Shown here: positions 1 through 10,530 of the stretch, piece after piece | How positions within the stretch are numbered: the stretch's first letter is position 1 | Layout of the letters: the number at the start of each line of letters is the position of its first letter | NCBI GenBank assembly: GCA_948567375.1 | Contig: OX419757.1 | Location: forward strand, 10,864,974-10,928,973 | Reading direction: 5' to 3' | DNA length: 64,000 bases | Origin: Lunularia cruciata | Lineage: Eukaryota > Streptophyta > Marchantiopsida > Lunulariales > Lunulariaceae | Program-made: the position numbers and the translations under genes | The notes under the pieces: generated by a model | Databases searched by the model: none | The model's input: the letters and a program-made list of their open reading frames with translations, nothing else | What the model was told of the DNA's origin: nothing

Positions 1-149
1 CAACCCTGAACTTCAGTTTGTACCATAGCATCTGATTATGAGATACCAATCCAACCAGCGTGGGTCAACTGAAATCCCAAGTATAACACAATCCTCAAAA
101 CCCATGACACGTGCCAACAACAGAATCTAAATTAAAGACGAGACATTGC
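1..149. other. Edge sequence, nothing recognised
   Basis: Short AT-rich stretch before the first repeat. No coding or structural signal seen. Confidence 0.4.
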
Positions 150-712
150 TATTCGCAATAAAGATCAACAGTTGTCCATTACTAATCTTATTCGCTGTTT
201 TCGGCATGAATCTGCGTGTATGCCATCCAGGATCATGGAAGTTTCTACTAAGTGCTGAGAATAGTTTTCTGAAGCTTCCGAGTCTTCTCAGGTGGTTTCT
301 CATTATTGGAAGGCCTATAAATCTGTAAATCATGCTAACTTTGCAGCTCATTTTGCTGTCACAGAGAGTTCTTCGCATTCATCCCCCTTGCGCATTTAGT
401 CATGAAATTTTCCTCTATTTAATTTTCATGGAAGAAAATTTTCTCTCTGTTATGACGCCATGAAAAGGAAAGGCTCCGAAAGAAATTCGGGAGCTCTTGC
501 ACATGTACGAATTTCAGCGGTATTGAATTTTGGCTAAAGCTAATTGTGCGTGAAAGTTTATGTTGCATACAGCATGCCATTGGGGCACCGGAGACGTGAA
601 AAGGCTAGGAAAATATTTAGCACAGCAACTATCTAGCTTCACGAACCGTGTTATGAGGATCTTCATTCTCTCATCACCAGTCATGCACATAATAATTAGG
701 AGTACTTGTAGA
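150..712. repeat. Duplicated upstream block X (inverted partner at 32535-33070)
   Basis: Reading 32535-33070 on the minus strand gives a diverged copy of this block. Shared stretches include the run around GAATCTGCGTGTATGC and the run around GTCATGCACAT. In both places the block lies 5' of a DC-x-SKWYKGRKPCK family gene, 2.5 kb upstream here and about 3.4 kb upstream in the other locus, pointing toward the gene in the same way. I infer a segmental inverted duplication that carried gene plus upstream DNA. Short ORFs inside it are not convincing genes. Confidence 0.7.
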
Positions 713-972
713 AACCCAATGTTCAAGCTCACGCCATATAGTCTTCTCGTAACACAGTCTTCTGGCTCTATCACAACCTGTTAGTGATCTGAAGGAGCTC
801 CCTGCTTGGAACCGTAAAAGGCGAAGATATGCACACAAGATCTATTTCGAAGCGGTTGATTTTTCAGTTTGTCTCTTCGGTCAACATCTTGCTTACTCCT
901 TGCAACTAACATCCATGTCTAGGAAGTCTTGCAGTGTTTACCCGTTGCCGACTAAGCTAAAGTTTCGCCCTG
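713..972. other. Intergenic spacer, nothing recognised
   Basis: Lies between upstream block X and the first tandem unit. No gene, RNA or repeat seen. Confidence 0.4.
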
Positions 973-2584
973 GATTGCTTGTGACGAGGACGCATTTGGC
1001 ATGGAAAGCACAGAAAAGCTTCTGATCGAACTGTTTAGTCCACCGCGCACATAAAGTTTGACATTCCAGAATAAACACGTGTAGCTGCGGCCATTAGGAA
1101 GGTGCCAGAAGACGTTCATGGATTGGATAGGACAAGGCAAGAATAGCTTGATAATATACTGCATAGGAAAAAAAACTACAGTAACTGTAACCATCCACGT
1201 GATGATGTAAACTGTTTGGTGTAACTAATCACGTCGTTGACATGCCGAGATTTGAATCTGGAAAATTGGCTTTTAGTTGCGCATGCTGATATAACCGATA
1301 AAAACCTGAATGTTATGAACATTCAGAATGAGAGTATCCGTAAGTGTAATGCTTTCGACTGTTGAGAACAGGGATATTTGCCTTTACGTACTGCGCTTCT
1401 CATGGAACTCCAACCGTTTCGCAGTATATCGCTCGCAGCAAGATGAGTCGACAGGGATCATTTCGCCAAGCAAGCAGGAGGCTTGTTGTGAAAATTAATC
1501 ACCAGGCGGAGGCTTCAAAAACTAGGAACTCAGTAGCACTTTAACTTTCTGTGGATGTCATGAAAATTTTTGACATTTCTCATTTGAGCAAGTCCACTTG
1601 TGATGCGTGGAAGAAGGTCTCAAAGTACCAATCGTAAGCGTATACTCAGCGGATGTGAGAAACATTGCATTTACATGCTGATAAATATTAGTAGTCACGT
1701 GATAATTTTACAGAAGAAGAAAGACAATCAAATTAGCAATCCCATCGCATTCGTTGTAGAAATAAATGCAATGTGATTGTCAAATTTTATTGTGTCTTGT
1801 AAAATTCATTGTAAAAATACTTTTGCTCTTCCTTGTATGTGGTATCAACGTACCACTCTCCTCCAAGTAGTGGGTTCTCTGCACGAGTTAGTGCTAGTAC
1901 AAACATGTACATCTTACTGCATCGATCACGTGCGTGTAAAAAGCTGCGCACGCAGAAGTCACTCCGCCACAGAGAGTACTCTCATCATGGGACTGTTTTA
2001 ATGGAATAATCATGATCGATCAAAGCTTTACAAGTGCAATTGTTAACAAATAGCTCTACATGGCGTCCGAGGTCACCGACGGCCCGGATGACCTTTACAG
2101 CCATTTTCAAGTAAGTTCCGAGGTCCTGTTGCCTTTTGTCCGAATTGGAGATATGTCATTTATGTTGAGTTACATCAAGCAGATAACAGAAATTGACGGC
2201 TTAAGTGTTTAAGCGTGCCAAGGACCTACAAAATCATCTCCTTTTTCTTGAACTGCCTCATGTTCGATAAATCCTGTTATTAAATCCCGGTACATGGAAG
2301 CCAATTATGTGCGGTGCTTTGAGCTGCTCTTTGTACGACGTTCACCCATGTTAGAGACGTGGACGTCTATCGCTGATGTGTTGCAATCGCATTTCTTTTC
2401 AATCAAAATATCAAATCATGAGATTTACAGATTCTCTGGTCATGATCTTTAACGAGGGAAAACCCCCGTCCTCTCTGATTCTGGGTTACATTATAAGATT
2501 ATTATGGCCCTCACCCAAAACAACATATTATGTACAGCGTAAATACGATTGTCAGCTCAAGAGTTCCCTCTGGGAGGCGACCGC

Positions 2585-2665
2585 GTAGGAAAAACGAAGG
2601 ATGGGAAGAACCCATCAAGCCGTACAAGGGAGAGGCAAAATAGGTTAACATGGGGCTAAGCCCCA
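2585..2665 (+). repeat. Small dispersed repeat, hairpin at one end
   Basis: About 80 bp, with words such as GGATGGGAAGAACCCATCAA and CCGTACAAGGGAGA, and with the GGGGCTAAGCCCC hairpin core at its right end. A diverged copy lies in opposite orientation at 32335-32425. Two inverted copies of a short, non-coding, hairpin-ended sequence suggest a miniature element or a conserved duplication relic. No target duplication was identified. Confidence 0.55.
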
Positions 2666-2670
2666 TGTTA
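2646..2670. repeat. Perfect palindrome, 12-bp arms, 1-nt loop
   Basis: Centred on A2658. The arms read TAACATGGGGCT and AGCCCCATGTTA. It shares the core GGGGCTAAGCCCC with the larger palindrome 12 bp downstream. It is absent from tandem unit 2, as part of the missing 1.8 kb. Confidence 0.95.
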
Positions 2671-2681
2671 CCTTTTATAGC

Positions 2682-2728
2682 CTCATATAGACTCTATTGG
2701 GGCTAAGCCCCAATAGAGTCTATATGAG
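2682..2728. repeat. Perfect palindrome, 23-bp arms, 1-nt loop
   Basis: Centred on A2705, 47 bp in all, with no mismatch in the arms. The core GGGGCTAAGCCCC is identical to that of the neighbouring palindrome but the outer arms differ. It lies about 440 bp upstream of the extensin-like start codon and could extrude as a cruciform. No function can be assigned. Confidence 0.95.
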
Positions 2729-3073
2729 CTCCCCCATGTTGGACTTCGGCTTATAAAACTCGAATATATATTCAGTGTGGAAGATTACGTTTGGGAAGAA
2801 TCGGGGTTGCTGAAAGCTTGTAGGGTTTTCGTTCAAGCATTCACATGTACAGTCCACAACTTGGACTTTCAAAACTGTTGATGTCTTTATTTTGCCTGTT
2901 AAAGGCGAGTCGTCAAATAGTCCCTGATCACGGGATCTTCTCCATTGACACCGGCTCGAACTCTCCACTATATCCTGAAATCGAGGAAAAGTTTCTGCAC
3001 GATCATGTGAACTCAGATGGCCCTTGAACATCAGCAAAGGGAAGTTTTTGTGGATAAGTCGTCATCCCCTGAC

Positions 3074-3080
3074 TATATAA
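3074..3080 (+). promoter_or_regulatory. TATA box of the extensin-like gene
   Basis: TATATAA in the context GACTATATAAGCACC, 93 bp before the ATG at 3167. Transcription would start near 3105 and leave a leader of about 60 nt, as expected for a plant gene. This is why the longer open frame starting at 3017 is not taken as the protein start. Confidence 0.75.
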
Positions 3081-3166
3081 GCACCGCCGCATTCACTCTA
3101 CAATCATCATCGATTTCAGTTCCTCAGTTCTCAACATTAATATCAAGTTGCGCCTTCGTATTGAAG

Positions 3167-4258
3167 ATGGGGCTTCTAAACCCAAAGGTGTTGTTACTAA
3201 CAGCATTGGTGGGCATCATCGCACTTCAGCTGTGGGGTCCCGTTGAAGCGAGTTCTGAAGATCAGTTTGAACAGCTTCAATTACAATTTGAGCAGCTCAC
3301 GGGTAACGGTGGAACTGGATGGAAAAGCGGTGGAGACAGAAGGAACTATGACGGTTCTAAGTCCGGCGACTCCAAAGATGGCCATGAGAACGAGGGCGAT
3401 GGCAAAGATGGCCATAGCAAAGACAAGGATGGCCATGATGACAATGACGATGGGAAGCATGACAAAGATGGACACAGCAAAGACACGGATGGCCATAATG
3501 ACAAGGGGAATGGCAAGGATAGAGACCAGAAGGACTACAAGGACGACAAAGACGGCCATGGCAAGGACAAGAACGGCAAGGGTGATAACAAAGATAAAGA
3601 GGACAAGGATGGTCACGGCAAGGATAAGGTTGGCAAAGACAAAGACGGTATGGACGGCCATGGCAATAACAAAGAGGATAAAGATGGCCATGGCAAGAAC
3701 AAAGATGGCCATGACAAAGACGGCAAGGATGGCCACGGCAAAGACAAAGACGATAAGGAGGGCCACGGCAAGGACAACGATGGGAAAGACAAGGATGATG
3801 GCAAGGACAAGGGCGACAAGGACTGTGCTTCCAAATGGTACAAGGGACGCAAGCCTTGCAAGTCTCCTCCACCCCCATCAAAATCTCCACCTCCTCCCGT
3901 CGTCGTTAAATCTCCTCCTCCTCCAGTGAGATCTCCCCCACCACCAGTCGTCGTAAAATCGCCTCCACCTCCAGTTCGATATCCACCCCCTCCCATTGTT
4001 GTAAAATCACCACCACCCCCAATGATATCGCCTCCGCCACCAGTCGTCGTAAAATCACCACCTCCTCCAGTGTATGTCAATTTCCCACCACCTCCAGTGC
4101 GATCTCCTCCCCCTCCCGGATATGTTAAGTCACCACCACCTTCGGTGAAATCTCCTCCTCCTCCAGTCAAAACTCCACCACCACCACCGGTCGTTGTGAA
4201 GTCACCACCTCCCCCAGCGAAATCTCCTTCACCTCCTTATACAGGTCCATACTACTAA
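3167..4258 (+). CDS. Secreted Asp/Lys/His-rich protein with C-terminal extensin domain
   Basis: Predicted 363-residue cell-wall protein, no intron evident. Residues 1-28 form a signal peptide (hydrophobic LLLTALVGIIAL, then EA/SS). Residues 30-45 are Glu/Gln-rich. Residues 60-219 are a degenerate array of KDGHGKDK-like units, almost only Asp, Lys, Gly and His. A cysteine pair follows (C220 and C231) in DC-A-SKWYKGRKPCK. From 233 to the end are SPPPP motifs spaced by VVVK or VR, ending in Tyr-rich PYTGPYY. SPPPP blocks are typical of hydroxyproline-rich extensins; the charged array suggests cation binding, which is inference. The ATG at 3167 was chosen because the upstream part of the frame covers the TATA box and leader. 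An AATAAA lies at 4622. The paralogue at 28630-29100 lacks the extensin part. I do not know a name for the family. Confidence 0.85.
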   Translation: MGLLNPKVLLLTALVGIIALQLWGPVEASSEDQFEQLQLQFEQLTGNGGTGWKSGGDRRNYDGSKSGDSKDGHENEGDGKDGHSKDKDGHDDNDDGKHDKDGHSKDTDGHNDKGNGKDRDQKDYKDDKDGHGKDKNGKGDNKDKEDKDGHGKDKVGKDKDGMDGHGNNKEDKDGHGKNKDGHDKDGKDGHGKDKDDKEGHGKDNDGKDKDDGKDKGDKDCASKWYKGRKPCKSPPPPSKSPPPPVVVKSPPPPVRSPPPPVVVKSPPPPVRYPPPPIVVKSPPPPMISPPPPVVVKSPPPPVYVNFPPPPVRSPPPPGYVKSPPPSVKSPPPPVKTPPPPPVVVKSPPPPAKSPSPPYTGPYY

Positions 4259-4889
4259 GCTGATGAGATCTGCATCTCAGGATGTTTAGAGCTTCGGGAT
4301 TGTTAAAACTGTTCAGCCAATTTAGAATCGTGATTCATGGTGGTGCAGGATTTATGATCATTACAGTTTGAGAATATCCTGGGCTAATTGAATGTTTATA
4401 GAATTTCATTCTTTTTTGCCTTTGGCAAAGAGCTATATATCTTAGTATGATTCAATTCGGTTCTGTATGCACGTACAGAGTTCACGAAGCCGGAGATTAC
4501 CTTTCATCTAGATCTGATTAGACTAGAGACATAGCACTTTTAAGTCTATCAAGCCCAGTGTATAGCAGGTCCTGCAGACTACGATACTCGATATTCCTGT
4601 TACTGTGCTGATTGAAGTAAGAATAAAGGTCAACAAGATACAATTTGCCCTCACGTTTCATAGTTTCATTTGTTTCGGGTATGAATTGAGTAACGTTGAT
4701 CCCCTAGAAATGCAGTTGAATCTAGAGGGCCACAGACTGCAGACGGCTGTCCTCGTGAAAATCCAGTTTTTGTTAACACAGGAGCGCATAATATGGGGAA
4801 AAGAAGCAGCATAACTGAGCCTTACATTCTATGGACCATTCTTGACTAGCTAAGTAGCAGCTGAACAGGAAATGCAGACTCGGGCGGAT

Positions 4890-6943
4890 TGCTTGTGACG
4901 AGGACGCATTTGGCATGGGAAGCACAGAGAAGCTTTTGATCGAACTGGTTAGTCCACGGCGTGCATAAAGTTTGACATTCCAGAATAAACACGTGTAGCT
5001 GCGGCCATTGGGAAAGTGCCAGAAGGCGTTCATGGATTGGATAGGACAGGGCAAGAATAGCTTGATAATATACTGCATAGGAAAAGAAACTACAGTAACT
5101 GTAACCATCCACGTGATGATGTAAACTGTTTGGTGTAACTAATCACGTCGTTGACATGCCGAGATTTGAATCTGGAAAATTGGCCTTTAGTTGCGCATGC
5201 TGATATAACCGATAAAAAACTGAATGTTATGAACATTCAGAATGAGAGTATCCGTAAGTGTAATGCTTTCGACTGTTGAGAACAGGGATATTTGACTTTA
5301 CGTACTGCGCTTCTCATGGAACTCTTACCGTTTCGCAGTATGTCGCTCGCAGCAAGATGAATTGACAGAGATCATTTTGCCAAACAAGCAGGAGTTATCA
5401 AAAGTAATCATCAGGCCGAGGCTTCTAAAAATAGGAACTCAGTAGTGCTGTAACTTTCTGTGCATGTCATGAAATTTTTTGACATTTCTCATTCTGAACA
5501 AGTCGACATGTGTTGCGTGGAAGAAAGTCTCAAAGTACCTATCGTAAGAGTATTCACAGCGGATGTGAGAAACATTGCATTTACAAGCTTATAAATATTA
5601 GTAGTCACGTTATAATTTTACTGAAGAAGAAAGACACCATCAAATTTAGCAATCACATCGCATTCATTGTAAAAATACTTTTGCTCTTCCTTGTATGTGG
5701 TATCTACGTACCACTTTTCTGCAAGTAGTGGTTCTCTGCACGAGTTAGTGCTAGTACAACATGTGCATCTTACTGCATCGATCACCTGCGTGTAACAAGC
5801 TGCGCACACAGAAGTCCGCCACAGAGAGTACTCTCATCATGCGACTGTTTTAATGGAATAATCATGGTCGATCAAACCTTTACAGGTGCAACTGTTTACA
5901 AATATGTTTACCATCAGGGACGCCATGTTTACTCAACATGGCGTCCCTGATGACCCTGTACAGCTCTTTTCAAGGAAGTTCCTATTTCTTGTTGCTTTTT
6001 GTCCGAATTGGAGATATGTCATTTATGTTGAGTTACATCAAGCAGGTAACAGAAGTTGACGGCTTAAGTGTTTAAGCGTGCCAAGGACCTACAAAATCAT
6101 CTCCTTTTTCTTGAGCTGACTCATGTTCGATAAATCCTGCTATTAAATCCCGGTACATGGAAGCCAATTATGTGCGGTGCTTTGAGCTGCTTGTTGGCCG
6201 ACTTTCACTCTGTTAGAGACGTGGACATCTATCGCTGATGTGTTGCAATCGCATTTCTTTTCAATCAAAATATCAATACATGAGATTTACAGATTCCCTG
6301 GTCATGACCATTAACGAGGGGAACCCCCGTCATCTCAGGATGTTTAGAGCTTCGGGATTGTTAAAACTGTTCAGCCAACTTAGAAGCGTGATTCATGGTG
6401 GTGCAGGATTTATGATCGTTGAGAATATCCCGGGCTAATTCAATGATTATAGAATTTCATTATTCTTTGCCTTTGGCAAAGAAGTACATTTCTTAGTATG
6501 ATTCAATTCGGTTCTGTATGCACATACAGAGTTCACGAAGCCGGAGCTTACCTTTCATCTAGATCTGATTAGACTAGAGACATAGCACTTTTAAGTCTAT
6601 CAAGCCCAGTGTATAGCGGGTCGTGCAGACTACGATACTCGATATTCCTGTTACTGTGCTGATTGAAGTAAGAATAAAGGTCAACAAGATACAATTTGCA
6701 CTCACGTTTCATAATATCATTTGTTTCGGGTAAGAATAGAGTAACATTGATCCCATCGAAATGCAGTTGAATCTAGAGGGCCACTGACTGCAGACGGCTG
6801 TCACCGTGAAAGTACAGTTTTTGTTAACACATGAGCACATAATATGGGGAAAAGAAGCAGCACTAATGAATCGTACATTCTATGGACCATTCTTGACTAT
6901 CTAAGTAGCAGCCGAACAGAAAATGGAGACTCGAGCGGATAGT
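4890..6943. repeat. Tandem duplication unit 2, gene deleted
   Basis: Copy of unit 1 that passes directly from the equivalent of 2470 to that of 4274 at 6331/6332. Promoter and coding region are missing, but the 3' flank that would hold the 3' UTR is retained. A deletion here explains this better than an insertion in unit 1, because the retained flank begins only about 15 bp after the unit 1 stop codon. No intact gene remains. Confidence 0.8.
5912..5952. repeat. Perfect inverted repeat, 18-bp arms, 5-nt loop
   Basis: Arms CATCAGGGACGCCATGTT and its complement flank TACTC. The corresponding place in unit 1 (near 2055-2095) carries only one arm-like stretch, so the hairpin arose after the tandem duplication or was lost from unit 1. 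Confidence 0.9.
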
Positions 6944-7020
6944 GGGTAGTTCACTTTCAGCGGATATGTTTATATAGCTTGGCACTTTGATGTATGGATT
7001 ATGTCGGGATTGGACTTCCC

Positions 7021-7240
7021 CTGTTTGTTTGGTTCTGTCACCATGAGGTGCAAGTTAGTGTGTTTGTTGGATGTTAGATTCCAAAACCATGATCTTCATT
7101 ATGTGTGTGGTGTGTATAATCTTGAGTGAATTGTTTGTTTGGTTCTGTCACCATGAGGTGCAAGTTAGTGTGTTTGTTGGATGTTAGATTCCAAAACCAT
7201 GATCTTCATTATGTGTGTGGTGTGTTTAATCTTGAGTGAA
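7021..7240. repeat. Two direct 110-bp repeats in the element 1 LTR
   Basis: The block starting at TTGTTTGTTTGGTTCTGTCA is repeated almost exactly after 110 bp. Corresponding LTR sequence near 49745-49815 is present once, so this is a local duplication in this copy. Confidence 0.9.
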
Positions 7241-7690
7241 TTGCAATCAGTGCAATGCCTTGACAAATTTGAGAAGAATTATAGAGTTGATAGTATTTTA
7301 TAGTTATGAGTGTATCGTAATGTTGAGGTGAGGCGATGTCGAACGAGAAAGTTGTACCTTTAGTGGAGAGGTGAAACACAATTTTGAGGTGAAGGTGCTT
7401 TGCAGTGAAGTATCCATTTTAAAGAGGATCTGAATCATCATAATCAAGAATTGTTTGGACAGTATTTGATGAAGTGGTGATTAATGAATGTTCATTTGTG
7501 ACGAGATTGTGATCATGGCTTATTACTTTCTTTTGGGTGTACTTTCTACCCGACATTCTAAAGAAGAAATTAAGAAGAACCACATTTGTGACATTTGACT
7601 TTGTATTTGACCAATTTTGAATAGTATCTCTATGGGAACAAACTTTACTTACCCGATTACCACAAAAGTGATATTTGCCAAGTTGTCACA
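7021..7690 (+). mobile_element. LTR of element 1 (same family as 5A/5B LTRs), left end truncated
   Basis: The right part matches the LTRs at 49499-50260 and, inverted, 38067-38830. All share ACTTACCCGATTACC, then AAAGTGATATTTGC, and end in TTGTCACA. The left end is unclear: 6944-7020 belongs to neither the tandem unit nor the recognisable LTR. The LTR ends at 7690 and is followed at once by a primer binding site. Confidence 0.7.
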
Positions 7691-7696
7691 TGATAT

Positions 7697-7716
7697 TTGG
7701 CGCCGCTGCTAGGGAT
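7697..7716 (+). promoter_or_regulatory. Primer binding site of element 1
   Basis: TTGGCGCCGCTGCTAGGGAT lies 6 nt after the LTR end. TGGCGCCGnTGC is the usual form in many plant Ty3/Gypsy elements, so the LTR at 7021-7690 is the 5' LTR of a plus-strand element. Confidence 0.7.
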
Positions 7717-8310
7717 ACAAATCTCGAAAGTGGAAGAATACAAAGCCAAACTTTAAAGTGGGTTTAGAACCAATATGAATGTATGCATTGAGAGACCAAC
7801 GGGAAGAGAGAGTTTGAAGACAAACTTTGCACCATGAAGAAGAAGAATGCCAAAGGATTCAATCCACTTTTGACAAAGCCAAATGGGAGGTGGTGTACTT
7901 TCAATGTCTTCACAAAGTTCAAGAAGCTTTGCGAGAACTCAAAAAAAAGAAACACAAAGGCGGGTGGCAAGGCTACTTTTCATCTCCATCTTCCAAGAAG
8001 AAGAAAGACTCCAGTGGGCAGACATAATTTTTACAACCCAGTACACCGACTTCTCCTAAAGTTGTAAAGGAAGTCAAATTTATAAAGAAATTTGTTCGTG
8101 AAAAGACAAGACAAATCTTAACAGAAGAAGAGTGCCAACACCTCTTATAAACAGTTGCTCGGTTGGCTTGAGGGAATTTCCAAGAGCACTCTAAAAGTGT
8201 TGAAACTCTTACTCCATTTCTAGACAAAGTTGATACCTAGAGAAGAAGAATCTATTGACAAAGACACCACTTTAAACTTGACTAATTGGAACCCTTGAGT
8301 TGTCAACATG

Positions 8311-9098
8311 ACTTTGTTACCTGTCATCCAACATGTCTATCAGAAGTATAAGGGGACAAAACAAGATGAAGACCCCAATGAATTCATCAAAGAATTTGAA
8401 CTAATTTCCTTTGGCAACAAGGAATATGACTTGGCAGATTGCCTGCGGATTTTCCTAAGTCTGCTTTGAAAGAAAGCTCGGAGCTGGTATACCCATGTAA
8501 CTCAAAAGGGGTTCTTGCAAGCGGACTGGGCAGACTTGCAAAATGGCTTCTTGGAACAATTCCGGGACGTTGATCATGATATGAGTGGCTTTGCGGCACT
8601 CAATGATTTGGATAGAGGGAAGGAGAAAAATTGAGAGACTACTCTGAGCGGTTCATGGCCCTTTGAATTGTGCCCTAAAGCAATCCGGTGTGGTGGGTTA
8701 CTCCGATGCCCAAACCATCACTTGGTTTCTTGGTGGACTATCACCATAGATTTGTATCTTTGCCAAGGAGAGGAATGTAACTTCCCTGGACAAGATCCTC
8801 AAACATGTCACCCGATATGAGGTGGCTCACTCTCACTCGTCCAGTAACCAAAGAAATCAAGAAGCCCAAAAGGAGAGCTTCTTGCAGCACATCCCCTTCT
8901 TTGGAGGAGTCCTCCATGTCTTCCAGTTCTTCTTTGGAATCCAAAGAAGATTCAAAGCCAAGGAAAATACGGGGATATAGAGGAAAGAGGCCAGTAACAC
9001 CTCCAGCAAAGAATGTAAATAAGGTGGATCAAAAGCTAGAGACTCTAATTAAAGAGTTTGCGGATTTCAAGATCCAAATGATTGGGGCTAAGGATTGA
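8311..9098 (+). pseudogene. Decayed gag of element 1
   Basis: Reading through stops and frameshifts gives a retrotransposon gag-like stretch: DPNEFIKEFELIS, then a WYTHV motif, then DLQNGFLEQFRD, followed by a Ser-rich linker at 8860-8950. A TGA in the stretch KKARSWYTHV upstream is explained by CGA to TGA. No intact capsid protein is encoded. Confidence 0.65.
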
Positions 9099-9167
9099 AG
9101 AAAGCCTCTGTCATTTGGCAGACCAAATCTATGGTGCACTACGCGTGGTTAATCTGGCCATGCTAAT

Positions 9168-9542
9168 ATGGAGTGTTTGACTTGCACTGCATTTCCAATG
9201 CAACAAATTGATTGGGTTCCAAGTTGGTATCAAAGTGAGGAAGATGAGGCTATGTACCAAACCCAAGAGGTACAGCCTCACACAAGCACATTGTATCAAG
9301 GTCCAAGGTATGGACCAAGGGAGTATAACAACAATGCTTCCCAACAAAGACCATTGATAGGTAGCCAAAATAGGGCTCAAAATGTTGCATTGGGTGCTTG
9401 TTATAATTGTGACTCAATGGGACATTGGTCTCCAAACTGTCTGGAGCAAAGACGGCAAATTGGGTATGCTTTGTTGTGTGGAAATTGTAAAGGATCGGGT
9501 CATACTAGAAATCAGTGCCCGCAACCGCAAAGCCGCTTGTAA
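9168..9542 (+). pseudogene. gag C-terminus with two CCHC zinc knuckles (element 1)
   Basis: Two nucleocapsid-type knuckles in one open frame. The first is CYNCDSMGHWSPNC and the second CGNCKGSGHTRNQC, both C-x2-C-x4-H-x4-C. Such motifs bind the element RNA during packaging. The frame joins the gag fragment upstream only after frameshifts. The final stretch of the reading frame runs on in another frame toward 9515-9769. Confidence 0.75.
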
Positions 9543-9761
9543 AATATGTAGAGACCCTAGCTGAGCATGCTGCTCTCCAGTCAAAATGGGATATGAATGT
9601 AAATTGTATAACCCTTGAGGAGGATCAGCCTCAAGAAGGGATTCCGGCCACTGAAGGAGAATGGCCAGACCTCAAAATTTTGAAGAAGAAGTGTGATCCC
9701 AAAGAAGCAAGTACTACATCTTTGTCTTCACAAAAGGTGAGGAGGTTGCATCCAAACGCTT

Positions 9762-10530
9762 TTGCCTAGGAGGAAAAAATTTATAGCAAAAGCCAAAGTT
9801 AAAGCTTTGCAAAAAGAAATCAACAAAGTAGTACAAAGAACTCTGGAGATGAGTTTGGAGGATAAGAAGATGGAGCCTCTTGTGTTTTTGGCAGATATTG
9901 GAACCAAAGTGAAGGATCTAATCCAAGCCAAGGTGGGTAAACCCAAAAAAATTTGGGTTAAGACCGTCCGTACTCCAGTCACCATCTTGAAGCACCCTGA
10001 AGTCTGATTTGAACGAGGAGAGACTTTTGACCCAAAGACAAATGTGCAAAAGATGAAGTTAGGAGGAGTTCCTCAACACAATAGTGTGGACGATTTGGCA
10101 TCTATAAGTGCTAACATCGCATTTAAGCAATTGTGGAGGAAAATAAGTTGTATAAGAAGTAGCTGAGTTTGGCCCTCAAGAAAGTAAGGACAATGACCAA
10201 GAAATACTTGCCCGTAATTTATCATATTGAACAAGAAGATTAGGGATATCCCAAAGTGGACATGGAGATCATAGGCTACATGACCACATCCATACCCATT
10301 GATTTGGGGTCGGGTGTGAATGTCATGACATAAGACACTGCACATGGATTGGAGTATACGATGTCTGAACCAACACCCCAAATTCTGAAATTTGAAGATC
10401 AAACCAAGTGACCGCCTTTGGGCATGCTGTCAAATATTACAATGATCATTGGAGGAGTGCCTTTCAAGTTAAACTTCATTGTGTTGTGACCGATAACCAA
10501 AAGTGGCTACCCGCTCTTGATAGGAAGACC
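9762..10530 (+). pseudogene. Protease region of element 1, decayed
   Basis: Between gag and reverse transcriptase. Near 10290-10330 the translation contains IDLGSGVNVM, resembling the aspartic protease active-site region of plant Gypsy elements, many of which have DLG in place of DSG/DTG. The 9762-10007 open frame is Lys-rich linker without known domain. Stops interrupt the region. Confidence 0.45.

Larger units (their letters stand above)
973..4889. repeat. Tandem duplication unit 1 (contains the extensin-like gene)
   Basis: The unit begins around ATTGCTTGTGACGAGGACGC, and the same words restart at about 4890. Positions 973-2470 match 4890-6331, and 4274-4889 match 6332-6943, at high identity by eye. 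The 1.8 kb segment 2471-4273, with hairpins, promoter and gene, has no counterpart in unit 2. The flanking ORFs on both strands are conserved only as DNA and are not annotated as genes. Confidence 0.85.

Noticed and set aside
514-774. ORF in block X shared with 32508-32804
   Set aside because: Conserved because the DNA is duplicated; there are frame breaks between copies and no recognisable domain.
3017-3166. Extra 50 N-terminal residues on the extensin-like protein
   Set aside because: The region contains the TATA box and the likely leader, and the ATG at 3167 begins a clean signal peptide.
3243-4170. Long ORFs in other frames and on the minus strand over the extensin gene
   Set aside because: They are shadows of low-complexity codon repeats (GATGGCCATGG-like and CCACCT runs) and have no signal of their own.
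952-5112. Conserved minus-strand ORFs in both tandem units
   Set aside because: Similarity is at DNA level over the whole duplication, the frame is short, and no domain is visible.
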